From: Vallitaleaceae bacterium 9-2
GTDB taxonomy: Bacteria; Bacillota; Clostridia; Lachnospirales; Vallitaleaceae
Length of the DNA stretch: 64,000 nucleotides
Assembly: GCA_038396585.1 (NCBI GenBank)
Contig: CP121691.1
Location: forward strand, 1,922,001-1,986,000
Direction of reading: 5' to 3'
The notes below the pieces were generated by a model. That model searched no databases. It was not told the origin of the DNA and worked only from the letters and a program-made list of their open reading frames with translations. This document shows positions 34,742 to 43,951 of the stretch, piece by piece; within the stretch, counting starts at the first letter, position 1, and each line of letters starts with the position of its first letter. A program made the position numbers and the translations under genes.

Positions 34742-35797
34742 TTAATGAAGCAATCGTCGTTCCAATGTATTTGGGTCTGTTGCAAACATAATTGCCTGTT
34801 CTCGATTAATTATCCCTTGATTAACAAGGTTTAGCAAAGACTCATCCATGGTTTGCATACCCATCTCACGATTTGTTTGAATTATTGAGTTGATTTGATG
34901 TGTTTTATTCTCACGAATAAGATTACGAATAGCTTGATTAACATGAAGTGTCTCAAAGGCCGCAACACGTCCGCTTTTGTCAAAATTAGGTAATAACTGC
35001 TGCGATACAATTGAGACCAAAACACTTGAAAGCTGTATACGAATCTGTTGTTGCTGATGTGGCGGAAATACGTCAATCACACGATCAATAGTATTTGCTG
35101 CACCAATCGTATGTAATGTTGACAAAACAAGATGACCTGTCTCTGCTGCAGTAATCGCAATAGCTATAGTCTCTAAATCCCGCATCTCCCCAACAAGAAT
35201 AACATCCGGATCTTGACGCAAGGCAGCGCGAAGCGCATGACTAAATGAATTCGAATCAACCCCAACCTCTCGTTGATTCACTATAGAGCGCTGATGGCGA
35301 TGCAAATATTCGATAGGATCTTCAAGCGTGATTACATGTGCGTTACGATTTTTATTGATTTGATCTATAAGAGCGGCAAGGGTTGTTGATTTTCCGCTAC
35401 CGGTAGGTCCTGTAACAAGAACCAGCCCTCTTTTTTTACTATACAAATCAACAACTGATCGTGGCAACCCAAGGCTTTGTGGACTTGGTATTTGACTAGC
35501 GACTAATCGGATAGCTGCTGCCATTGACCCTCGTTGCCTAAACACATTAACACGATATCGCCCTAGATTTAATATGCTATATGAAAAATCGATTTCTCCA
35601 CATTCTTCAAATCGTCTGTATATCTCAGAAGACATAATCGGTCGAATTAATTCTACAGATTGACTCGGTGTTAATCGTTCATAATCCATATACGTTAATT
35701 TGCCGTGAATTCTTAAAATAGGCGGAACTCCAACGGTTAAATGCAGGTCTGATGCATTTTTTTCCATGGCTTGTGTCAGTAAGTCATCTATCGTCAT
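34742..35797 (-). CDS. pilT: type IV pilus retraction ATPase PilT
   Basis: The 351-residue hexameric ATPase depolymerises the pilus and drives twitching motility. It has Walker A GPTGSGKSTT near residue 130, an Asp box and Walker B with DPDVILVGEMRD near 195, a His box (GHLVLSTLHT near 220) and the PilT-specific C-terminal motif AIRNLIRE near 283. I start at the ATG at 35797, preceded by AAAGGGGG; an upstream in-frame start at 35824 overlaps pilB by 14 bp. Confidence 0.94.
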   Translation of the reverse strand: MTIDDLLTQAMEKNASDLHLTVGVPPILRIHGKLTYMDYERLTPSQSVELIRPIMSSEIYRRFEECGEIDFSYSILNLGRYRVNVFRQRGSMAAAIRLVASQIPSPQSLGLPRSVVDLYSKKRGLVLVTGPTGSGKSTTLAALIDQINKNRNAHVITLEDPIEYLHRHQRSIVNQREVGVDSNSFSHALRAALRQDPDVILVGEMRDLETIAIAITAAETGHLVLSTLHTIGAANTIDRVIDVFPPHQQQQIRIQLSSVLVSIVSQQLLPNFDKSGRVAAFETLHVNQAIRNLIRENKTHQINSIIQTNREMGMQTMDESLLNLVNQGIINREQAIMFATDPNTLERRLLH

Positions 35798-35810
35798 TAT
35801 ATCCCCCTTT

Positions 35811-37508
35811 CTACTCCGTTCCATATGAGATGCGTATCATTTCTTCAAGGGTTGTCGTCCCATTAAGAACGTGACGCTTACTATTATCTCGAATCGTCTT
35901 TAATCCTTGTGCAAGTGCCTTATTTCGAATATCATCTGTCGTTCCCTTTTGATTAATAATTTGACGAAGACTTTGATCAATCGGTAGAATCTCATAGACA
36001 CCAATTCGTCCTGTATATCCGGTATTACCACATAAATGGCACCCTTTTTCTTTATATACATACAAGGTTTCTCCCATACTAACATCGAGCATAGCTTTTT
36101 CTTCATCTGTCGCTAAAACTTTCTCTCGACATTTTGTACATAATCTTCGCACAAGGCGCTGCGCAATGACACCTACAACAGATGCGCTAATTAAAAAGGG
36201 CTCAATTCCCATGTCCATCAAGCGACTAATTGAACTTGCAGCATCATTGGTATGCAATGTACTGACAACCAAGTGACCGGTAATTGATGCCTTGACCGCA
36301 ATCTCTGCTGTCTCTGCATCTCGAATCTCACCAATCATAATAACATCCGGATCTTGCCGTAAAATAGAACGAAGTGCCGAAGCAAAGGTTAGTCCAGTCT
36401 TTGGATTGACTTGAACTTGATTAATCCCTTCAATCTGAGACTCAACAGGGTCCTCTACCGTAACAATATTAAGATCCTCTTGATTAATTTCATTTAAAGA
36501 TGTATATAGGGTTGTCGACTTACCACTACCTGTCGGTCCCGTGACTAAAATAATGCCATGAGGATGTGATAGAATGCTTTCAAACTTAAAAAGGTCATCT
36601 CTAAAAAGTCCAAGTTCTTCTTTTCCTTTTGTAAAGCCTTCTTTGGAGTTAACACGCATTACTACTTTTTCCCCATAAACCGTTGGTAGACTTGATACAC
36701 GGATATCATAGGCCTTGTTATTAACTTTTATGTTGATACGTCCATCTTGGGGCTTGCGTTTTTCTGCAATATCCATTCCCGCCATAATCTTAATACGGGC
36801 GACAATCGCGCTTAATAAGGTGGTTTCATAATCAAACATTTGTTGTAGTTTTCCATCAATACGATATCGAACGCGAATATAGCGTTCATAGGGTTCAATA
36901 TGGATATCACTTGCTCGATGGCGCACAGCTTGCTCCATAATAGTATTAACAAGTTTGACAATGGGAGCGCTTTGAACCATATCACCACTTAATGTCTCTT
37001 CTTGTATTTGCGCTTCGACATAAATTTCTTGTTCTTGCTTATACTCCTCTGCGGCTTTCATTGCTTGCTGCTTTCCATAGTGCATTTCAATAGCAAACTT
37101 AATATCTTCCTCATTCGCAAGCATCGGCACGACTTCTTTTCCCGAATATATTTTCACGTCATCAATCGCAAAAATATTAAGTGGATCTTCCATAGCGACA
37201 TATAGATTACTTTCTGTCAACCGAATTGGAATCAATACATGTCGCTTTGCAAGCGACTCGCTAATAGTTAATACTGCTTCTTTAGATATATCATATTCTT
37301 TTAATTCAACAAATGGAATTCCAAGTTGATATTCCAAAACCTCATTAATATTTTGTTGCGTAACAAAACCTAAGCGAATCAAAACCTCTCCTATTTTTTC
37401 TCCGCTTTGGCGTTGTTCATTTAATGCCTCATCTAACTGCGCTTCTGTAATAATGCCATATTGCATCAACAAATCCCCAATACGCAATTTTTTCTTAAAC
37501 GCTTTCAC
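35811..37508 (-). CDS. pilB: type IV pilus extension ATPase PilB
   Basis: The 565-residue ATPase drives pilus assembly. It has an N-terminal MshEN domain (about residues 10-150, starting GDLLMQYGIITEAQLDEAL) of the kind that can bind c-di-GMP, Walker A GPTGSGKSTT near residue 325, Walker B DPDVIMIGEIRDAET near 390 and the zinc tetracysteine site (CTKC then CHLC, near 460-500). Translation starts with GTG after GGGTG. It is the first gene of the pilus locus. Confidence 0.95.
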   Translation of the reverse strand: MKAFKKKLRIGDLLMQYGIITEAQLDEALNEQRQSGEKIGEVLIRLGFVTQQNINEVLEYQLGIPFVELKEYDISKEAVLTISESLAKRHVLIPIRLTESNLYVAMEDPLNIFAIDDVKIYSGKEVVPMLANEEDIKFAIEMHYGKQQAMKAAEEYKQEQEIYVEAQIQEETLSGDMVQSAPIVKLVNTIMEQAVRHRASDIHIEPYERYIRVRYRIDGKLQQMFDYETTLLSAIVARIKIMAGMDIAEKRKPQDGRINIKVNNKAYDIRVSSLPTVYGEKVVMRVNSKEGFTKGKEELGLFRDDLFKFESILSHPHGIILVTGPTGSGKSTTLYTSLNEINQEDLNIVTVEDPVESQIEGINQVQVNPKTGLTFASALRSILRQDPDVIMIGEIRDAETAEIAVKASITGHLVVSTLHTNDAASSISRLMDMGIEPFLISASVVGVIAQRLVRRLCTKCREKVLATDEEKAMLDVSMGETLYVYKEKGCHLCGNTGYTGRIGVYEILPIDQSLRQIINQKGTTDDIRNKALAQGLKTIRDNSKRHVLNGTTTLEEMIRISYGTE

Positions 37509-37546
37509 GTTTGATCACCCTCTCCTTAAATTGCTTCTCTTTTTCT

Positions 37547-37552
37547 ATTATA
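37547..37552 (-). promoter_or_regulatory. extended -10 element before pilB
   Basis: A TATAAT with TGA before it lies 38 bp upstream of the pilB GTG on the minus strand. No good -35 is found at 17 bp, so it may be an extended -10 promoter or one that needs an activator. Confidence 0.45.
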
Positions 37553-37573
37553 TCAGATACTCTTTTGCTACAG

Positions 37574-38833
37574 TTAATCTTTTTTCTCTATTTTTCGATC
37601 CACTTTGCGTAGCAATTCATTTTCCAAAGCTTTTACCGGCAACTTGATCCATAGTTTTTGCTTTGGATGTGGCGCCTCGACAACTGATTCTCCCTCTTGT
37701 GTTGTTAATGCCTCCACAGTAAAAACATGGGTTGAACCATCTGTTTTCATAAGCTCTAGAGTGTCACCAACCACAAACTTATTGCGCTGTTCAATCAATG
37801 TCAGTTCACTTTGGGTATCTTCTAATACCCTTCCTACAAAAACATACTCGCGTATATAAGTATTACTATCATATATCTGTCCTTCTGCATCGGGACGCTG
37901 ATGATAAAACCCAGTGGTAAATTGGCGATAACTACATTTTTTTATCTCGTCCATATAGGTTGACTTATTGGCATTGTATAATGCAACATCTGTAAAGTAA
38001 TCATCAATCGCTTTACGATATGCACGCGTTACCGTTGCCACATATAGCCCTGTTTTCATCCGTCCTTCAATCTTAAGACTAGTAATACCAGAACGAATAA
38101 TTTCATCCATATATTCAATCATACATAAGTCTTTTGAATTATAAATATATGTTCCTCTCTCATTTTCATATACAGGCATATATTCTCCTGGACGCGACTC
38201 TTCCATCAGGTGATATGTCCATCGACATGGATGTGTACACGCACCTTTGTTTGCATCTTTTCCTGTCATATAATTACTTAACAGGCAACGTCCCGAATAT
38301 GAAATACACATCGATCCATGTACAAAAGCCTCAATATCCATCTCCATAGGTATCTTGCTACGTATCGTTGCTATTTCCGAAAATGAAAGTTCTCTAGCTA
38401 CAACGACACGTTTTACGCCTTGTTGGTACCAAAAGTTAATGGAAGCGTAATTTGTATTATTCGCTTGTGTACTTAAATGTAATTCCATATCCGGTAGAAT
38501 TGTTTTTGCAATAGCTAAAATCCCTGGATCTGCAATGATTAGTGCATCCGGTTTGATTTCCTTAAGCTCTTCAAAATATGCCTCAACTGCTGGAATATCT
38601 TGATTGTGGGCAATAATATTTGCAGTTACATAGACTTTAACATCATGTGCGTGGGCATGAGCAATTCCCGCTTTCATATCTTCTATTGAAAAATTTCGCG
38701 CCTTTGCACGCAATCCAAACTCTTCTCCACCAATATAAATAGCATCTGCCCCATAGGCAACAGCTATTTTCAGATTTTCCAGGCTTCCAGCTGGAATCAA
38801 TAATTCCGGTTTGTTCATTTCTAAATTATTCAC
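37574..38833 (-). CDS. U32 family protein, likely tRNA hydroxylation factor TrhP
   Basis: The 419-residue protein belongs to the peptidase U32 family. It opens with ELLIPAGSLENLKIAVAYGADA and has the conserved cysteine cluster around residues 170-195 (CISYSGRCLLSN, then GACTHPCRW). Bacillus YrrN/YrrO (TrhP1/2) and E. coli TrhP of this family hydroxylate U34 of tRNAs to ho5U; true protease activity is doubtful. The gene follows trmR by nine bases, and TrmR methylates ho5U to mo5U, so the pair makes sense as a pathway. Start is GTG with AGGAG six bases before. The C-terminus is closest to YrrO in length. Confidence 0.85.
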   Translation of the reverse strand: MNNLEMNKPELLIPAGSLENLKIAVAYGADAIYIGGEEFGLRAKARNFSIEDMKAGIAHAHAHDVKVYVTANIIAHNQDIPAVEAYFEELKEIKPDALIIADPGILAIAKTILPDMELHLSTQANNTNYASINFWYQQGVKRVVVARELSFSEIATIRSKIPMEMDIEAFVHGSMCISYSGRCLLSNYMTGKDANKGACTHPCRWTYHLMEESRPGEYMPVYENERGTYIYNSKDLCMIEYMDEIIRSGITSLKIEGRMKTGLYVATVTRAYRKAIDDYFTDVALYNANKSTYMDEIKKCSYRQFTTGFYHQRPDAEGQIYDSNTYIREYVFVGRVLEDTQSELTLIEQRNKFVVGDTLELMKTDGSTHVFTVEALTTQEGESVVEAPHPKQKLWIKLPVKALENELLRKVDRKIEKKD

Positions 38834-38842
38834 TTTGTTCTC

Positions 38843-39514
38843 CTATTCTTTAATCTTTACACTAATGGTTGCCCCATCAGCTATATCTAATATCGTAGTG
38901 CTCAATTGCGCGTGGTGATTTAACTCCCATAAGTACTGACGCATCCTTTGGTGAATTGTGCGCCGTCGTCTAGGCACATTAAAACGTGACTTTGCAACAT
39001 CGCCTTGCTGTAACACATTATCGGATACTAACGTTCCTTGATGTGCTAATAATTTTACAACATAAGGTAAAAAAGTTAAATATTGACCTTTCGCTGCATC
39101 CATAAAAATAAAATCGTACACTTCTTCTTCTTGACATAACTGTTCCAAAATTTGTGTTGCATCCCCTTCGATTTGATGAATCAAGGGGGCATAGCTTGAA
39201 GCTTTGATATTCTCGCTCGCTTTTTGAACCATCGTCTTATCACGTTCTATTGTTGTCATACGAACCTTTGTAATATCAACCACTTCATCTAGTGCCTGCA
39301 TCATTAAAAGAGATGAATAGCCAATAGCCGTACCAATTTCAAGAATTCGTAACGGTTTTGCCATCTGAATTAAAACCTTCATCATCGATGCCATATCATC
39401 TTTTATAATGGGCACTTGATGTTGTCGCGCATATATTTTCATTTGTTGTATTGCCTTTGACTCCTCTTTGCGAATATAGCCAAGATAATGGCTCATTGAA
39501 TAATTATCTTTCAA
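38843..39514 (-). CDS. trmR: tRNA 5-hydroxyuridine methyltransferase (YrrM/TrmR)
   Basis: This 223-residue class I methyltransferase has the SAM motif LEIGTAIGYSSLLMM near residue 58 and the O-methyltransferase family 3 fold, with FMDAAKGQY near residue 138 and SDNVL near 165. Bacillus TrmR (YrrM) methylates 5-hydroxyuridine at tRNA position 34. Translation starts at TTG with AAGGAG six bases upstream; an ATG seven codons later has no better site. It is flanked by mltG and the U32 gene as in Bacillus yrrL-yrrM-yrrN-yrrO. Confidence 0.88.
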   Translation of the reverse strand: MKDNYSMSHYLGYIRKEESKAIQQMKIYARQHQVPIIKDDMASMMKVLIQMAKPLRILEIGTAIGYSSLLMMQALDEVVDITKVRMTTIERDKTMVQKASENIKASSYAPLIHQIEGDATQILEQLCQEEEVYDFIFMDAAKGQYLTFLPYVVKLLAHQGTLVSDNVLQQGDVAKSRFNVPRRRRTIHQRMRQYLWELNHHAQLSTTILDIADGATISVKIKE

Positions 39515-39532
39515 GTTGGACTCCTTTTATCA

Positions 39533-39564
39533 AAAATAGGCTAAAGATATCTTTAGCCTATTTT
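39533..39564 (-). terminator. palindromic terminator or attenuator between mltG and trmR
   Basis: A perfect 32-bp palindrome (AAAATAGGCTAAAGAT and its complement) followed by a T-rich stretch lies between mltG and trmR on the minus strand. It may end or attenuate transcription coming from mltG. Confidence 0.7.
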
Positions 39565-39576
39565 CTGTCTTCCTTA

Positions 39577-40644
39577 CTAGAATTTTTGATTGTATTTATT
39601 TTTTGCTGCATTATGGTCATCTAACGTTGCATTAAACTCATGCGCTCCAGTTTCCGGATCTTTTAATACAAAGTACAGGTAATTATGACTTTCCGGATAT
39701 AGTGACGCTTCAATAGCTGCAGCACCAGGATTGGCTATAGGACCGATAGGTAATCCTGGATTTCTATATGTATTATATGGTGATTCAATTTCTAGGTCAC
39801 GATACAAAAGTCGATCACGAGGAATTTCTAATGCATACATAATGGTACTACACATCTGTAAATTCATATCAATGTTCAATCGGTTATAGATAACCCCTGC
39901 AACTTTAGGACGTTCCTCTGCAACACGAACCTCTTTTTCAATCATTGATGCAATCGTAATAATTTCATCAACTGTATAGCCCAATTCTTCTGCTTGATCA
40001 TAATACTCTTGTGTAAACACATCATCAAACTTCATCAGCATCTTACTAATAATATCTTCTGGCGACGCATCCGCATAAACTTCATATGTTGCCGGGAAAA
40101 GATATCCTTGTAAGCGTTTTGGGCGATCTGGCAATTGTTCAAGAAAACGATATCCGTAGTTGCCATTTTCTGCCGCATTCATGAATTCATTGGCTGTACA
40201 TAACCCTTGAGCTGCTACACGTTCTGCAATCTGTTCAAGTGTAAACCCTTCCGGAATCGTGAATTTTACGACTTCACGCTTTTCACCTTCTTCAGAAAGA
40301 ATCTTCATAATTTCTTCTGGCTCCATTCCGGTATTAAGGGAAAAATCACCATACTGAAACGATCCGTCAACACCCTGAAGCTTTGCCAAAACTCGAAAAT
40401 ACACTGCACTTCGAATCAGTTCATTTTCTTCCAAAATATTTGCAATCGTTTCAGATGATGCACCTTTTGGAATACTGATCTCTTTGGTGACAATTGTTCG
40501 ATTGGCATCCGGCTCTTTTGCCATCAGTTCGTACCCTGAACCATACGCCCAAATTGCCGCTTGATATACTGCAAAAACAGCTACTACAATAATAACAATT
40601 TTTAACAAATAGTTAAAAATGTCTCCAAGAATTTTGTTAATCAT
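39577..40644 (-). CDS. mltG: endolytic murein transglycosylase MltG
   Basis: The 355-residue protein has one N-terminal membrane helix (about residues 12-32) and an extracellular YceG-like domain. The catalytic Glu lies in IASMIEKEV near residue 220. The family cleaves glycan strands near the membrane and limits peptidoglycan strand length. Later motifs include RLNIDMNLQMCSTIMYAL and PYNTYRNPGLPIGPIANPG (residues 250-310). AAAGGTGA precedes the ATG; the gene is followed by a palindromic terminator. Confidence 0.94.
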   Translation of the reverse strand: MINKILGDIFNYLLKIVIIVVAVFAVYQAAIWAYGSGYELMAKEPDANRTIVTKEISIPKGASSETIANILEENELIRSAVYFRVLAKLQGVDGSFQYGDFSLNTGMEPEEIMKILSEEGEKREVVKFTIPEGFTLEQIAERVAAQGLCTANEFMNAAENGNYGYRFLEQLPDRPKRLQGYLFPATYEVYADASPEDIISKMLMKFDDVFTQEYYDQAEELGYTVDEIITIASMIEKEVRVAEERPKVAGVIYNRLNIDMNLQMCSTIMYALEIPRDRLLYRDLEIESPYNTYRNPGLPIGPIANPGAAAIEASLYPESHNYLYFVLKDPETGAHEFNATLDDHNAAKNKYNQKF

Positions 40645-40658
40645 AAGATCACCTTTCG

Positions 40659-41003
40659 CTACTCTAGAAAATGTGTATCAAATTCTATTTTTTCTGTGAT
40701 TGTGTCATAAACCGACGTCATCAGCTTGGAAAACTTGAGCTCTGCATCCAAAAACATTTTGACCGTCGGCTCACTTAATAACTCTTCATAGTCTTGCTTT
40801 AGACTAATTAAATTTTCATACGCATTATATGCACCATAATGGTGTGACACTTGAATTTCAAAGTTTTTACGTCTGAATTCTTCAACTTGACACAGTAATT
40901 CTTCATTACGTTCAAGAATCGATCGATAATTTAAGTAATCAATATATTCTTGAGTTTCTTTTATTTTGTTGACGAGTTCAAGCGTTTCTTCTTTGATATC
41001 CAT
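40659..41003 (-). CDS. YlbF/YmcA family protein
   Basis: The 114-residue helical protein (DUF964 family) starts with EETLELVNKIKETQEYIDYL, and a Glu-rich middle follows. YlbF, YmcA and YaaT form a complex in Bacillus that helps control RNase Y and competence/sporulation phosphorelay output. Its neighbour here is RNase J, so a link to RNA turnover is suggested by context only. AGAGGTGA lies before the ATG. Which of YlbF or YmcA it resembles more cannot be told by eye. Confidence 0.8.
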   Translation of the reverse strand: MDIKEETLELVNKIKETQEYIDYLNYRSILERNEELLCQVEEFRRKNFEIQVSHHYGAYNAYENLISLKQDYEELLSEPTVKMFLDAELKFSKLMTSVYDTITEKIEFDTHFLE

Positions 41004-41014
41004 TATATCACCTC

Positions 41015-42682
41015 TTATTCAACTTCCATAATTACAGGTAAAATCATTGGATTACGTTTCATTTGGCGCCATAGATGTTCACGCAAGTCATCTCGAACTG
41101 CATTTTTCATCTTAGCCCATCCTTCTATTTTACGCTCTTTGCATTTTTGAAGTGTTTTGACAACGACTTCACGTGTTTCTTGCATCAAATCTGCCGATTC
41201 ACGAACATACACAAAGCCACGTGATACAATATCGGGTCCTGATAATATTTCTAATGTTCCTTTGCGTACTGTAACTACGACAACAATCAATCCATCTTCC
41301 GATAATTTTTGTCGATCTCTCAAGACAATATTACCGACATCTCCTACACCTAAGCCATCAACCAACAACGGTTGGCAAGAAATACTGCCGTTACGATTAG
41401 CATGGGTTTTCGTCAATTCTAAAATCTCACCATTGGATAGCAAGAAAATATTATCTTTACGCATTCCTAGATTACTTGCAAGTTCTGCATGTTTTTTCAG
41501 ATGTTTGTATTCACCATGTACCGGAATGAAATATTTAGGCTTCACAAGTGAATGTAACAGTTTAAGTTCTTCTTGACATGCATGTCCAGATACATGTGTA
41601 TCCTCAACAATCACTTCTGCTCCACGTTTATATAAATCATTAATAACTTTGGATACATATTTTTCATTTCCAGGGATTGGCTTTGAACTAAAGACAATAA
41701 CATCCCCTTCTTTGATTTGAATATTACGATGTGCTCCACTTGACATACGTGATAACGCTGCTAGTGGCTCACCTTGACTTCCAGTTGTTACCAATACAAT
41801 CTGTCCATCTTTATATTTATCAATATCATTAATATCCGTCAACATATTTTTGGGCATCTTTAAGTAACCCAGCTCTGAAGCCGTGGTGACTACATTAACC
41901 ATTGATCGTCCTTGAACAATAACTTTACGTCGATATTTTTTCGCCGAGTTTACGATTTGTTGTACTCGATCAACGTTGGAAGCAAAGGTTGCAACAATTA
42001 ACCTACGTCCTTTGTTTTCTTCAAAAATCATATCGAAGGATTTTCCGACACTGCTTTCTGACATCGTATATCCTGGTCGTTCAGCATTTGTACTATCTGC
42101 CATCAATGCAAGAACACCTTGTCTGCCCAACTCTGCAAAACGTCCTAAATCAATGGGTTTTCCATGGATCGGGTTATAATCCACCTTAAAGTCTCCCGAG
42201 TGAATGACCGTTCCTGCAGGCGTTGTGATTGCAAGTGCCAAAGCGTCTGCAATAGAATGATTGGTTCGAATAAATTCAACCGAGAACAATTTTCCAAGGT
42301 TGACCTTTTGTCCCGGGTTGATTCGCTTACGTTTTGTTGAATTCATCATTCCATGCTCTTTTAACTTATTTTCTAATAGGCCTATGGTCAATCGTGTCCC
42401 ATACACAGGCACATTAACATCCTTAAGAACATAAGGTAAAGCTCCAATATGGTCTTCATGACCATGGGTGAGCACAAACGCTTTTACCTTTTTGATGTTT
42501 TGTTTTAGATATGTTGCATCCGGAATGACCAAGTCAATTCCTAACATTTCATCCTCCGGGAATGCAATACCACAATCAACAACCACAATTTCATCTTTAT
42601 ATTCAAACACTGTGATGTTCATACCGATTTTGTCCAACCCACCTAAAGGTATTATTTTCAGTTTTTCATTTGTTTTCTTCAA
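41015..42682 (-). CDS. rnj: ribonuclease J
   Basis: This 555-residue beta-CASP metallo-beta-lactamase RNase has the zinc motif LTHGHEDHIGALPY near residue 72, the beta-CASP motifs ALMADSTNAERPG near 190 and SGHACQEELK near 365, and a C-terminal domain. RNase J acts as a 5'-3' exonuclease and endonuclease in Firmicute RNA decay and rRNA maturation. Translation begins with TTG, with GGAGGTG eight bases upstream. Only one copy is in the window, so J1 versus J2 cannot be decided. Confidence 0.94.
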   Translation of the reverse strand: MKKTNEKLKIIPLGGLDKIGMNITVFEYKDEIVVVDCGIAFPEDEMLGIDLVIPDATYLKQNIKKVKAFVLTHGHEDHIGALPYVLKDVNVPVYGTRLTIGLLENKLKEHGMMNSTKRKRINPGQKVNLGKLFSVEFIRTNHSIADALALAITTPAGTVIHSGDFKVDYNPIHGKPIDLGRFAELGRQGVLALMADSTNAERPGYTMSESSVGKSFDMIFEENKGRRLIVATFASNVDRVQQIVNSAKKYRRKVIVQGRSMVNVVTTASELGYLKMPKNMLTDINDIDKYKDGQIVLVTTGSQGEPLAALSRMSSGAHRNIQIKEGDVIVFSSKPIPGNEKYVSKVINDLYKRGAEVIVEDTHVSGHACQEELKLLHSLVKPKYFIPVHGEYKHLKKHAELASNLGMRKDNIFLLSNGEILELTKTHANRNGSISCQPLLVDGLGVGDVGNIVLRDRQKLSEDGLIVVVVTVRKGTLEILSGPDIVSRGFVYVRESADLMQETREVVVKTLQKCKERKIEGWAKMKNAVRDDLREHLWRQMKRNPMILPVIMEVE

Positions 42683-42700
42683 GAAAACACCTCCGTCTAA

Positions 42701-43168
42701 TTATCGAGTAGGCTTAAGAATCTCTTCATTTTTTTCTTGACATTCTTTACATACTCCAAAAAATTTTGCTTGATGATCATGCACTAAAAAGCCATAGGAT
42801 TCCAAAAAGCTTTTTTCAATAGAGCCCATTAAATCTTCCGTTACTTCAATGACTTTTCCGCATTGATCACAAATTAAATGATGATGGCGATGTCCTTCGT
42901 CTTCATTGGCTAACTCATAACGAATATACCCATCATCTAGGTTCAGTTTTTCAACAATTTTAAGTTCATTTAATAGCTGTATATTACGATAAACCGTTGC
43001 CAATCCGATCTCTGGATGTTCAGCTTTCACAATCTGATACAATTCTTCAACGGTTAAATGTTTATCTTGATTTGCCAGCATTGCATCAAGTACTACTTTG
43101 CGCTGGGACGTAATCTTATAACCATGCTCCTTTAATCGAATACAAATCTGCTCTTTTTTAGCATCCAT
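42701..43168 (-). CDS. fur: Fur family transcriptional regulator
   Basis: The 155-residue metalloregulator has an N-terminal winged helix with SQRKVVLDAML and PEIGLATVYRNIQLL (near residues 20-65) and a C-terminal dimerisation domain with HRHHHLICDQCGKVIE and a second CKEC pair, the structural zinc site. Fur-type sensors repress iron uptake with Fe2+; Zur and PerR are close relatives and cannot be excluded. A consensus promoter and a palindrome resembling a Fur box lie upstream, suggesting autoregulation. The feoAB iron-transport genes are also in this window. Confidence 0.85.
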   Translation of the reverse strand: MDAKKEQICIRLKEHGYKITSQRKVVLDAMLANQDKHLTVEELYQIVKAEHPEIGLATVYRNIQLLNELKIVEKLNLDDGYIRYELANEDEGHRHHHLICDQCGKVIEVTEDLMGSIEKSFLESYGFLVHDHQAKFFGVCKECQEKNEEILKPTR

Positions 43169-43193
43169 TTCTCCACCATTTACCCTTTTCTAA

Positions 43194-43210
43194 TTAATAA
43201 CAATTATCAA
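43194..43210 (-). promoter_or_regulatory. candidate Fur/PerR-type operator
   Basis: The minus strand reads TTGATAATTGTTATTAA, a palindrome with one mismatch around a 3-nt centre. It lies just downstream of the fur -10 and resembles the 7-1-7 Fur/PerR motif. Confidence 0.4.
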
Positions 43211-43211
43211 C

Positions 43212-43240
43212 AGTATAAATGAAACTCATCTTTTTGTCAA
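43212..43240 (-). promoter_or_regulatory. promoter of fur
   Basis: Consensus TTGACA (43235-43240), a 17-bp spacer and TATACT (43212-43217) lie on the minus strand. The -35 overlaps the stop codon of the upstream DUF1292 gene. Confidence 0.82.
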
Positions 43241-43509
43241 TTTTCGAAAGTTTCAATTTGCTTTTCCAACATAGGAAAAACAACATCTAAGATATCATCA
43301 TCTTCGACAATTTCATAGATTATATCGTCTCCTTCTAAATATGTAGCTTTAAGTACATACGCAAGAACTTCTTCTTCCTCTTCTTGTGTATCACTTTCTA
43401 TCACAAGCAAATACCCATCTTCTTTATATTGGATAGCGCTTAAAATATCAAATGTTATTTTTTCTCCTGTTTCATCATCATAAAAATCAATTCTTTCCAT
43501 GTCATTCAT
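43237..43509 (-). CDS. yrzB: DUF1292 family protein (YrzB)
   Basis: A small acidic protein of about 90 residues with the DUF1292 core (FYDDETGEKITFDIL, then KEDGYLLVIESD). Its function is unknown. It is conserved after ireB and ruvX in Firmicutes, as here. An ATG at 43509 has AAGGAA at a good distance; a TTG at 43518 overlapping ruvX is an alternative, and the ATG at 43500 a third. Confidence 0.82.
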   Translation of the reverse strand: MNDMERIDFYDDETGEKITFDILSAIQYKEDGYLLVIESDTQEEEEEVLAYVLKATYLEGDDIIYEIVEDDDILDVVFPMLEKQIETFEN

Positions 43510-43514
43510 CTTAT

Positions 43515-43937
43515 TCAATTCCTTTTCAAATCAAGATACGTCTGCAAAATTAATGCGGCCGCTACTTTATCAATATATTTTTTTTGTTCGGTTTTGCGTA
43601 CATTTCCTTCTGTAAGAACACGCTCAGCAGCAACTGTTGATAATCGTTCATCAAAAGTTGCTACAGGTATACCAAGCTCTCGCTCAATACGTTTGACAAA
43701 ATAAAGCGTCCGATCAGCACGTTCTCCCAAATCATTATTCATATGCTTGGGTAATCCAACAACAATAAGTTCCACCTCATATTCATCAACCAAGCTTTTT
43801 AAACGTTTTATCGAATCGATAAGATTTCCAGGATCTTGTCTTGAAATTGTCTCAATCCCTTGTGCTGTCCAACCTAAAGGGTCACTCATAGCCACCCCAA
43901 TCGTTTTTGATCCATAATCTAATCCCATTATACGCAT
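43515..43937 (-). CDS. ruvX: Holliday junction resolvase-like RuvX (YqgF)
   Basis: The 140-residue RNase H-fold nuclease has GLDYGSKTIGVAMSDP at the start (catalytic Asp6), VVGLPKHMN near residue 60 and DERLSTVAAERVL near 98. The family processes the 5' end of 16S rRNA and resembles Holliday junction resolvases. It lies between ireB and yrzB, the standard Firmicute trio, 14 bp after ireB. Confidence 0.94.
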   Translation of the reverse strand: MRIMGLDYGSKTIGVAMSDPLGWTAQGIETISRQDPGNLIDSIKRLKSLVDEYEVELIVVGLPKHMNNDLGERADRTLYFVKRIERELGIPVATFDERLSTVAAERVLTEGNVRKTEQKKYIDKVAAALILQTYLDLKRN

Positions 43938-43951
43938 GGCTTATTCAATCC

